Below are positions 36,901 to 48,700 of a DNA stretch of 64,000 bases, one piece after another (the first letter of the stretch is position 1; each line of letters begins with the position of its first letter). The stretch spans positions 620,001 to 684,000 of the forward strand of contig VZRR01002856.1 in NCBI GenBank assembly GCA_013398015.1. Reading direction: 5' to 3'. Under the pieces are notes generated by a model. The model was not told the DNA's origin. It was given only the letters and a program-made list of their open reading frames with translations, and ran no database searches. Position numbers and translations under genes: made by a program. This DNA is from Oreocharis arfaki (Eukaryota; Chordata; Aves; Passeriformes; Paramythiidae).

Positions 36901-39601
36901 TGATTCTCAAAGATACCAAGTTATCCGAAGGCATGATAACTAACCGTCACGTACTGTGAAATCTCACCGGGGACATGAGTGTTGCCAGATCTCAAATATG
37001 AGAGTGGGTCCTGTAAAGTGGCCATAAGGCCCTCACTAACCTAGAATTGAATTGCATTGCTAAGAATGAGTTTTTCATAGTAAAATGGGGTGTTTGCAAA
37101 GGTTCAGCCAGACTCATATGCTCTCCTGCCCATCTTCCTCCACTGTGGGTTTTTTTACTGTCTGATTCTATAAAAATAAGAGGTCTGACTTCCATACAAT
37201 GGAGGCAGATGACAATGATGACCAGAGATGCCTTGAATTTAAAGATAGCAGCTTTACTTATAGGCATTGACCATTTTACAGTTGTCAAAGTGAGGTCTTG
37301 CTTGTGTATATTTGCTCCTTCCTAAGTTATTTATTTTTATTGCCTCTTAATTTTACTTCAACATGTGATACAAGTTGTATAACACCAGAGCTGGGTGTAG
37401 CTCTACTAATTAGAGGAAGAAGGATCACTGACAGGCAGGACTCAGTGCCTTGAGGTTCTTATTTCTTCTTTCCAGCATGGAACTGGGCAGAATGTCTTAA
37501 AACTACAGAATGTCTTAAAGCTTCTCGAGACCAAGTTTTCTTTCTCCTGGGCCTTTTGCTTCTATTTTCTCAATAGTAATCTTCCATATAGGGGTGGGCA
37601 TTTAATGATCCAACCTTAATTCTTTCCTTCTTCATTATTTCTGAAGGACTTGATAAATCTAAGGAGGGTCTCCCTATGCTTATATCTAAAAGCTATCTCC
37701 AACCAAAACTGTACTATCAGGCAAAGTAGCTTAGCTACTCTAAAAGAAGAATTCAGTTGTCTTCACTTTATCTGATTAAAATGTGGATTTCAACAGGCAC
37801 AATCTCTTTTAGCACTGTTGCAAGTATCCTGCAAAATCCTTCTTGGCTTAATAGTGTTCCCCTTGATCTTTTGTCAGAATGGATGCACAAGCCCCTCTTT
37901 CAGTCATAACATTTCTTAAATAACCATGGCTTGCTTAACAAACTCTTTCTCTGACATCTATTTCTACTCAGAACCACTTGAAACTTTCACAGCAACACCT
38001 TTATTCCCTTGCATCAAATGTTCCGTAACTGTGGCCAGATAAGTTGCTTACAGAGGAGAACAGGTATAGCTGACAGCTCTTTCCCATTTGAGCACTCTTA
38101 TCTCTGTTGATTTACTTGACCAATGCTAAATGCAAGTCACAAACCATCTGGTAAGCAGCTAGATCTAATTTTGCTTAGATTAGCAGCTAGTTCCCTAAAG
38201 ATCTCTCTCCTGGTTAAATGGAAAGGAAGGCTTTCAGGGTGAAATTCTGTCTTTGAGATCTAGGAATTTGTGTTCTTCCTAGGTTAAGAATCGGTTAAGA
38301 ACTGATAATCATTATTCAGTTAGTGTCAAGCTGGTTGAGTCAGTCTAGCTATTGACTTAGCATTAAATTGAGGGAAGAAGGGAAGGCAGGAGTGAGAGCA
38401 AAACCCCGGAAGTAAATTTCAAGTAATGAGTAAAGCATCAGCTATTACGAAGGCAAATGAGGAATTGGCTATTGAGAATAACAAACTTCTAATACAAGGG
38501 GTTATGCAATGCTTCAGCATTTGTATCTACATACAGTGTGTCTCAAATGATGGATAAAAGGGGTGGCTTTATCTGTGGCAGCTTGCCTGCGTGGGAATTA
38601 GAGGAGAGTCCAATTATTTAATCATCTAAACAATTTCTTGACTTCATTTTTATCCTAAAATTCAAGGGGCTAACTGCAGCCGTTGAAGTATCCCAGACAG
38701 AAGATTGATAGAATGGTTTCTGTAGCAGATGTGAATGTCCAGTTCTTTCTAGCTGGGTGCAGATCTTCATAACTCTGTAAAGCTGCTCTGAGTACCTCTC
38801 TTTGATAAGAGTGAATGCTTCAGCTGTATTGGAACAAAACATATTGACTGTAGATTATTTTTTAAATTTGTGTCTCAGAAGCAAAAGGGTCACATGGCAT
38901 AGAGTTAAGTCCTAAACGTCCATAGTTTCTTGTCAACTTGCAGACTTTTTGTAAACCTGAAGGTTACTTGATTACTGCTGAGACAAGCGTGTGGGGCGGT
39001 TGGCTTGAGGTTCTGTTGTGTTTTTACTGGAACAGTCTGTCTGCAGCCTAAGGAAATTATTTGGTTTTACCTGTTGGGTGGCATAACCTCAGACTTTTGC
39101 TGGCTATAGAAACGTAAAAAATATCTACTGGCATCTTTGGGGTGTTTTGATGTCATCTTCATGGGTGTTTGGAACAGATCCTAGCAAATGTTTCTTGCGT
39201 TCTCTTTTATTCTACTTTAGAGATGCAGCTAGCAGTGCTGAACAAGAATAGAGCAAAATATCTGAAGTTCTATAAATAGCCTTGAAAGTCAATAAAAGCC
39301 AAAGATTGACATATTAAAACATGTTGGTGCAAGTACAGCCCATTGATGTAGATCAGTGTGACCTACTGCTTAGGCGTTACTGAGGTGAGGGTTCATCACC
39401 TGCTGGCCATAACTTCCTGGTCTCTGTAGCCCAGCTCCGAGTCAAACTCACCGTATGATCACTCCTAATGCTCTCAGGCTTTATCAGGCATCAGTGTTCA
39501 GCGGAACTGACATGGACTAACAGCTCCAATAAAGGAGGGTTTCTTCGAGGAAAAATACTATGTCCATCTTCTAACAATTATTTGTATATTTAAGCCTACA
39601 G
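27604..39601 (+). other. DAB2: DAB2 intron 1
   Basis: About 12 kb between the CpG island and the ATG exon. No clear repeat or known gene is inside. It holds several coding-like patches whose meaning is unclear: 28915-29480 (+), 31462-31668 (-), and an exon-shaped segment at 33777-33865 (+) with good splice sites. The latter could be an alternative 5' UTR exon. Confidence 0.6.
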
Positions 39602-39721
39602 CAAACATAACTGGCCACCATCCCATCATGTCTACTGAAGCTGAAACTACTGCTACCAACAGCCCGCCTGAACAACAGGCTCCACCAAAGCCACAATCCT
39701 CAAAGAAAGAAAAAAAGAAAG
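39602..39721 (+). CDS. DAB2: DAB2 exon 2 (5' UTR end and start codon)
   Basis: The acceptor is TTTAAGCCTACAG at 39601 and the donor AAAG|GTAAGA at 39721/39722. The ATG at 39628-39630 has A at -3 and is preceded in frame by TAA in the UTR. It encodes residues 1-31 plus one base of codon 32. The peptide begins MSTEAETTATN and ends in a basic KKEKKK run, like human DAB2. S24/S25 lie at the site equivalent to human Ser24, a reported PKC target. Confidence 0.97.
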
Positions 39722-42700
39722 GTAAGAAATGCTTACCACTTGAACACCTCCTTTATTCCATGTCCTGAATCTTTTGCATTTGCCTGGATTAAGATCACCC
39801 TCCCACTACTGCTAAAATAACTGAGTTTTCCAGCTAACTAGAAGAGTAAGTAAATATGCCAGTGTAATAAACTTGACCAGAAGGTAGGCCTTTGGTTTTA
39901 AAGTTTTTTTTTTTCTAGCCTTCAGTTCTGAAGCTCTCAGTTCCACTTGTTAAATAAGTCATTTGCTGAGCCTGACAAGTTAGCAAGAGCCCAGGGAAGC
40001 GAGAGCCTCCTGAGGTAACCGGACCCTGGACCATCATGGTAGCTGTTAGTCTGAGCTTTAACCTGACTCCTCCCCACTCTCCCGAGGAGATTTGTGCTGG
40101 ATACAGATTCTAGTCTAGAAGCTAGAAAACTCATTCCATGAGAATTATTGTATATCAGATAATAGATTTTTTTTATAGATTAGATTGTGTAAATATGATC
40201 ACCTCATATAAAAATACATAGGTACATACTTGAACTGTGTTGAGCATGCAGAGAAGAAAAGCAAGGAGTTCATAGCAGCAGGAGCAGCAGAAATAACAAG
40301 TTAGCTAAAATCTCAAATGATTAGAAGGACAAGAGTACCAGGACTCGTTGCAGAAATGATGGTGCTGATAGCAGGTTCTGGTATGGAACTGGGAGATTAT
40401 TTTTGCACAGCAAGAAGAGATCTGCCCACATCAGAATGTGGGGATAACACCTACAGGCTTTATTGAATACTCTGTATGGCCGTGGGAAGCACCATTTATG
40501 CATGGTGTTTTTTCTTAGCACCTATATTTACTTGGCTGTTGCTTATCAATGTTTTAGTCTTTTATGTGGTGAGCAATCATTCTGAAGCCCCCAGATCTTA
40601 AGCACTGGGCTCCACTCTTTGAACTGAGGCCACATTCTGTGAATACTGTGGCCTTTAAGGAACTGTCTTGCAGTGCACATGGATTATTAGTCAGCTGTAC
40701 TCAAGGGATGGTTTTAACATGTACTTACATGGTATGTATTCTTTTAAAGATAACAAATCAGCAGCATAGCCATTTCTATCTTAAAAAAACCCCAAACAAA
40801 ATGAAAAACAAAACAACCAACCAAAAAAACAAACAAAAAAACCCCCAACTCACCCAAACAAAAAAGTAACCTCAGCAAACAAACAGACCCACCAAACCTT
40901 TTCTCTGTCTCCAGGGCCAGAAAAGACAGATGAAACTCTCTTGGCTAGATTCAAAGGTGATGGTGTAAAATACAAGGCTAAGCTGATTGGAATAGATGAT
41001 GTTCCTGAGGCAAGAGGAGACAAAATGAGTCAGGATTCAATGATGAAGCTGAAGGTAAGGGCTTGATCTGTCATGTAAGGAACAATCTCTGGTTAGCCTT
41101 CAAAAAGCAAATTGAATAGTCACTTTGGCAAAACTTCAAATACAGCTTAATGGTAATGTAGTTACTAACAGCACTGTCTAGACAGATGTTACTTCCGAAG
41201 CTGTAACCTCTGGCTCACAGGACATTTCTCAAAAAGTTTGAGAACATTCTTTTGGGTCTGTAGCCATCCAGTATGAATGCTGGCAGTACGAATTTAATCA
41301 TAAATTATGAGCTTGGGGTTTGGAAGGGAAAGGGGGGATTGCTGTGCAATTTAACACTGACTTCAAAGCACAAGTTGTCATCTTCTGTCGATGGTGACAC
41401 CAAGAGATATAGATAAACCAAAAAATAAATTAATTCCTGCAGCAACAAAGACTATTACTTCTGTAGTACAGAATACCCACACACCTTCAATCAGGCCAGA
41501 AAAGCAGGTAAAGATGCTGCGACTGCAGCAGTTTTGTGAACTAAAATCAGTTTTAAAGTTCTAAAGCATTTACAGAGCAAACAGTCTAGTTCTGTGGTAT
41601 CACTTTACACCTAAGCAGTCATATGTTGCAAAGAAAAATTAAAGCTTAATCCAACGGCAGTCTCATCAATACTTTGATATGCATTCTCTTTAGGGAATGG
41701 CAGCAGCAGCCCGTTCCCAGGGTCAACACAAACAGAAGATCTGGGTAAACATTTCCCTCTCTGGTATCAAGATAATAGACGAGAAAACTGGGGTAAGATA
41801 CAGCTTATTTTCTTGATGTTATTCTTAAAGCTAGTGAGGCACCTAGCAGTTAGACCAATCTGAACTAGATTCTTTCACGGCACCATAGCCCACTTCCACA
41901 TGTGAAAATTGGCTTGTGAAATGTTTGCAATGTTGAAGAATCCTGGCAAAAAGACAGCTACATCCTATTGTGCTTAGCCAAAGGATGATAAATCTGAGGT
42001 TTGGACTGAAGCTTTTTAACAGTCTCAATCATTCTAACTACAGAGAATAGCAGCTATTATGTTTCCAGCAATTTAAACCAATAGTTATTTTTTCCCAATT
42101 TCAGGTCATAGAGCATGAGCATCCAGTAAACAAAATCTCCTTTATTGCTCGAGATGTAACAGACAATCGTGCCTTTGGCTATATATGTGGAGGAGAAGGC
42201 CAGCACCAATTTTTTGCCATAAAAACAGCCCAGCAGGTATGGATCAGATACTTTCTTTCACATGCTGTGGAGAAAGCTGTTGTATAAACATTTAACATGT
42301 GATAAGAGTGTAGTGTTTTGCTTGTAATCCTACAAAATTCCTGTGGGGAACACCAGCATGCATGGACAGACTTTACTGAAAGAAGGACAATACTAATTGA
42401 CTGTCTAACCACTGGCTTCTGACTTGTACAGTTTCTTTGTAGTCCAGAACAAAAGCACTCAAGTAGTCTTGGTTACTATGATTAACCATGCTTAACTTGT
42501 CTATGTAATGTGAAAGTCATTAGTGAGATGAACAGAGCCATTATCACAGGCTTCCCACTGGGAGAGTACAAATTCTTAAGTAAAATAGCCAGAGCTTCAC
42601 TCAAAATTAACAGGAATATAGAACTACACTAGTCTAGTTCATGTGATGCTTTGCTTTGTGCAGCAGGGAGATCACTTATTTAATTGCAATGATGATCCTG

Positions 42701-45700
42701 GGGACTGTGAATGACAGGTCTGGTCATCCTAGGACCTCCTAACCCTAGCCTATGGGACAGATTCTGATCCTTCTGTGATAGGTTCCTCCCATGCAGAAAT
42801 CCTGCATGCAAGGTTAGCCTCTCTAAGGGGAACCTATGCGTAAGCAATGTTGGAAACAATCTGCTTGAACATACTGCTGAGAATTATGCAGCTTCACAAA
42901 CAACCTGAAGTTAGGTATTTATTATTTATCAGCTCGTCTTTATAATGATTTTATAATAGTCACTATAATGACTTGGTAAGCCCGGACTTCAAAGCTAGAA
43001 ATTTCTTTTACCCATTCCTGCTGCCCTCCCAGAGAACCTGTTGGCACCTTTGGATCCACTAAAGGTGGGACTGAGGAGCTCCTTGTTGGAGCATGTTACT
43101 GCTTCAGTAACAACTATAAGACCGGCTTCTAAGTTTGTTTAATTATTTTGTCAGCATTCTCACCAATAATTGTATTGGTTTCAGTGGAATTGTAGATTAA
43201 GTACAAAAAAATTTTGTATGTACTCTGGGGTCTATTCCCTCATTTCACCACGGGGTGCTGCTTGCCAGCCTCTAAGCTCAGCCAGGCTTTAGACAGCTCT
43301 TCACTTGCTGCTGGTTGTTTTTGACATAAACTTGTCTAGCTCATAAGTAAGGACTTCTGCAGCTCTAGTCTGTTGTAGCTGTACTCCTCATTAAAGCCGG
43401 TAATTCTTGAAATATCTCTTTCTGCAGCTGCATGTCTAAACCCTGTGATTAGGAGAGGATGGTTATCAGGTGTAAGCAGTGAGATCTGTTCAAAGGATTC
43501 TCTGCTTGATCCAATGGTAGTGGCTGAAGAGGGGGACTTGTCCCACCTTGGACATTGACACAGGTGCTGTATGCCTGACACAAGCGTTCCAAAGCAGAGT
43601 AGCTGAACTTGCCACCATCTCAGCAAAAACATTCTTGTTAATGGATGTGCAGGGCATGACATACCTTTCTAACTCACATTAAACTGTCATCATGTCACAG
43701 ACCCCATTTAAATCTGGTCTCTGCTTCACACATTTGAGGTGCCTTCCTCATTTGCTATTTGTATACTGTTTAAAATAAAAGTAGTATTATTTATAGAAGC
43801 TTTCTCAAGGTTCTGTGCTGGAGTTGGTAGAAAATAGACAAATGCAAAATGTTTTTCCTCTCGGGAGACTACCACAAGGCTTGGATAAATTTTGCACTTC
43901 TAGGACTTGCCATGCACTTAAGAAGTATTGCTACCAGCTTTTTAGCAAAAACATAGCAGGTTAGCACAAATCTGTGTACAGCCACTTCTCCTGTAGAGTT
44001 AACAACAGTCCTGCTCTGGTTGTGTTCCATTCCCCTTGGATTCCACATAATCAGAATCTTCTATGAAGACTAAACAGGTCTTTAAACTCTTACTTTTCCT
44101 GTTATCTCAACCTAAGTCTTGCACTATTTTTGAATGTTTGGCTTGTCGCACAGATTGCAGCAGTAGAAGTCCAGGTAAAAGTAGTACATGGCCTAAAATC
44201 TACATTCTTTTCCAGGCCGAGCCTCTGGTTTCTGATCTTAAGGACCTCTTCCAACTAATATATAATATGAAGAAGAAGGAAGAAGAAGAAAAGAAAAAGG
44301 TGAGTAAAAATGCAGAAACTGCATTACTCTGCATAAAGCTTGTTTCAACTTTGGCTGAGTTTTGGGCTCTTGTAAGATTCAACAGTGAGTTCTGCCTAAA
44401 TCCAGGAACACTGGAAGCTATTGGTTGGCAGTTCTGCCAGCTGTCTTATTGCCTAGGTCTGGTAAGCTCCTCCAAAGTGAGAGACTTTTGACATTCTATG
44501 CGATGTTTAGGTATTAAAAGTCTTCTTTTTTCTTTAGAGTGAAGAAGCAAGTAAGACTGAGGTAGGTTACTCTCACTCAGCCTCTCTTGATTAGGTATGC
44601 TGCTGCACCACACCTAACTTTGACTTTCTTTACGCTGCCAGCATTATGAAGGCAATGTCAGATGCCCAATTACATTGAAATGGAAAAAAAGGGGGTCTAT
44701 GGAACTAATACTGACTAGTGATTTCTCTCATGCTTCCCTTTTCCATCACTTGCTTTTTAAAGCCTGCAAGTTCCTTGCTTAAGGCAAATTTTGAAATTCC
44801 AATTATTTCTGACACTGTTATCCATCTATTACAGAATGGTGGCGAAGCACTGCCTGCTGATCAAGCTGACAAAATGAAACTGGTAGGTTAAATTTAAAAC
44901 CTTGTTGATGCCATTAAGGAGTTCATAACTGACTGTCTCCATACCATGTAGGAAATGCAATGTTTATAGATGTTTTTACAGTAAATCTTCATAATGCTTG
45001 ATTCTTTTAATTGTGAGAGCTCTAACAGACATAAATTCTTTCAATATTTCTGGCTTCAAGGGAGTTGACCAGATGGACTTGTTTGGGGATATGTCAACAC
45101 CTCCTGATATGAGCAGTCCCACAGTAAGTAGAGTCTAGCTTATCTGCCTTGGCTTTTTCTTTAAAATCAAGTTTAGTCCTAGTAATAAGTACAGGTTTTA
45201 CTGAGACATCTTCCTAGCAGTCATCAGTGTACTAGTGGTGTAGGGCTACCAAAGAATCTACTTAATCACTTGATGTCATTCTATTACTTAATTCTACTAA
45301 TGTCATTCTAGCTCACAATTTGGCCTAATTGCACAAAAGTGTGCATAAACCTTGTCATAGCTCAGTATGACCCTAAAAATCCTATCATTTTAAATCTGGC
45401 ACTATAAGCCACCATCAGCCATGATGCAACTGATGCTGTCAATCCAGCCAGTGACCAAGTCTTACCCTTCTCCTACACACTTGGTAGAGAATTAGCATGT
45501 TATCTTCCACTGGCAAATAGTTCTCCAGTGTTATTCTGAAGCTGGGACTGCAAGTCAAAGTCATCCTAAGGCAGTGTGATTTCACAACTTGTCAAAACTA
45601 AGGACTAGAACTCAAACAGGAGCTTGGCTCAAATGAAATCCTAAGTGTAATTAGTTCTTACTGACTCTACAGTCACTAGATTGAAAAACAAGGATCTGAT

Positions 45701-48700
45701 ATTTAATTCTGGGATCTGGAAACAAATGTTTTAGTATTGTTTCAGCAGCCAAGTAGCTGTAATTTGACTACAGATAGCAGTGCTTGCCTGTGTGATTTTG
45801 AATATTTACTGATATTATGTATTGGATACTAGGATCTCTTCTTTTGCAGCTATTTTCCTTGAGCTTTTTCACTGTGCACCAAAATCTACAAATAACTAAC
45901 TTCATTTTTCTCTCTGAAAAAATAGGAAGCTAAAGAGATTCTGTTAGTGGATTTTAATTCTGAAATTGAGACCAAACAAACCTTTGCAAAAGAGGATCTC
46001 TTCTTGAATGGCATCACAGCTTCTCTCCCACAACCAAAGGCACAGACACCCTTCTTGCCTGAGAATTCTTTCTCTACCAGTCTCAGCTTCTTTCCCACAC
46101 CTAATCCAGACCCTTTCAGTGATGATCCTTTCACACAGCCAGCCCAATCCGCACCACCTTCATTTGATTCTCTAAAATCAGATCAGAAGAAAAGTCTGAG
46201 TACCTTGACACCAGTGGGTAATGGTGCTTCAAATGGTGAGATTGACTACTTTGATAAACAGTTTGACCAGATTTCTAATAGAACTGGCAAACGAGAAGCA
46301 CTGACAAGCCAGTGGCCACTTGAGAGTAAGTCACCTGCAGCAAGAATTCCCAATGTGATACCAGAGAGAGAACGGAATGGCTTTATTGAAGTCCCAACAA
46401 AACTGTTTGTGGAAGGTGCTTCCAAAGGAGTATCTCTGCAGAATGGAGTAAAGCTGGAATCTGAAAACAATATCCAATTCATGCCACATGAGTCTATAAC
46501 AATTAGCCCACCACCACAGAGCACCAAGCCAGGAAGAGGAAGGAGATCTGTCAAGGTGAACAGTGTTCAAGTAATTTATGGTGATATGCATGATTTTACT
46601 TGGAGAAGATGGGTGAAGGAAGCTTTTCTTTCTTATTACTGTGTAACTGGCTACCTAGCTTCACAACACATCTACTTCTGCCTGCCCTGCTTACTCTAAC
46701 CTCTCTGCAGCCATGGTACCTTCTAATATCTGTGAATGCTTCATAGTAACTATGGTCACTAAATTCTATACTCTCTTCTTTAATGCTGCCATACTCCTGT
46801 AAAGGTCTGGTAAGTATGCTGCTATGCATATTACCACTTAATATAATGCCAGAATCTGTTTTGACAGCAGTGAACCCATCAACCTGTGGTTTCATAACAA
46901 TAAGATACTAGTACTAGCTTACAGAAACCCATGTGGTTTCTCAGTATGTGCCTACTGAAGGCAATTTCAATGACTTGCGTGATTAGGCACAGGGTAGCTC
47001 TGGATCAGATTTGTCTTGTACACAAATTATGCAAAACTCTGCTGGCCTTGCCACAACCACAGGGGCTGCTGCAGACTAAGCAATAGTGTTTAAAGGGGTG
47101 GGGTGCAGAGGGAAGCTCGCTGTGATAGCAAATAATTCAGTCATTTTAAGTCCTGCTCTTCTGCTGTTGGCTTGTGACTGCTACATATTTTACCTATTTT
47201 GTGCCATGTCTCTCCATAGGCATGAAAAAAGGGTGATGTTTGAGACTCTTACACTCTAAATGATACGTCAGAACTCCCTCCTCCACTTTAGACGAAAAAA
47301 ATCTTCTAGCTCTGGACTAGGGTGCCCTGATCATGCTAGCATGTGTTCTGCCATGGCATCTCACAAATTTCTTTTTCTTTCTAGACTGCATCGAATGACT
47401 TATTCAGCTCAGACTTCTTTGTGTCATCTACGGAGAGCCTTAGCTTGAGCTCAGGGGTACAAGCAGGAGCTCTGCCAACTAGTCCACTGGACCTCTTCAA
47501 AACAAGTTCTACCACACCATCTCGACTGGCTGGTCTAGGTTAGTTTACAAAAGTCAAGGTCTTGTTCCACTCCAAGATACCTGCTAACACCAAAACATGG
47601 ATCCATATACCCTTTAATCCATGTGCTGTTTGCCCTAAACTATTAAGTTGTGTGAACAGAGTGCTAAACTCTGCATCCTTAACTGGATCAGGGTTTTTTT
47701 GCTTTAACTTTGACAGCAGATTTCTGCTTCAAGTACACAAGGCTCAAGTGAGCCAAGCACTACTTGTGAGGTCAGGGTAACATTGCTGCACAATGTCTTA
47801 ATAATCATTTGAACAGAAGTAACTGTATGGCAAATCCATCTGTCACTTCTGTGCTAGAACTATGTATGTTCCTCCTTCCCTTAAAACAACCTCAATTTTC
47901 TCCTTGCAGCACTGAAATGCAGCAAAGTAAAAAACTAACCCTGTTCTCCCACCCCCTTTTCCCCCAAATAGTTCTATTTGAAATGCAAACCAAGTGATTT
48001 TTCCAAACAGTACATGGAAATCTTTTGCTGGTACCCTCTGTGGAATTGATACACTCCTGCTTGTGGTCTTTAGATGACTGAAGTGCTGTGTAACAACTAT
48101 CTCCTTGCAGGTGGCTTGCCAGTAACTTCATCACCATGGACCCCACAGACAGTTTCCTTCACTCAGGCTACATCAGTGTTTCATGGGTCTATGATTCCTG
48201 CTCAGTCTCCAGGATTTACTCAACCACTTGCCTTTGGTACTCAAGCAGTGCCAGGCTGGAACCAATCTGCATCTTTTGGTGCCACACCCACTCAGTCTTC
48301 TGGTCTCTGGTCACAGCCAGCACAAGTTCAACCTAGTTCTTGGGCACAACCAACCAGTGCTGTAAATCCTTTCCAGAGCAGTGTGTTCACATCTCCAACG
48401 CTACCAGCTCAGACAGCCTCTGCACTGCCCTCTGTGTCAACAACAACCAGCCCACCTCAGCCACCACCCAGAACTACACCGCAGAAGGAGCTGTCCAAGA
48501 AAGAGAATGATGCATTCATTGCTCTAGATCCACTTGGGGATAAAGAAATGAAGGATGTCAAAGAAATGTTCAAAGACTTCCAGCTGACAAAGCCGCCTGC
48601 AGTACCAGCGAGGAGAGGAGAACAGCAAAGCCTTTCAGGTGATTCTGGAGTTTTCAGCCTTTGCTTTAGTAGTAAAGCAGGCATTTCTAAATATAATACA

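Noticed and set aside
44063..44491. A single large exon around DAB2 exon 6
   Set aside because: Only 44216-44299 matches DAB2, and it is bounded by good acceptor and donor sites; the rest is chance opening.
46556..46699. Extension of DAB2 exon 10 past GTGAAC
   Set aside because: Homology to DAB2 stops exactly at the donor, and the next exon joins in phase.
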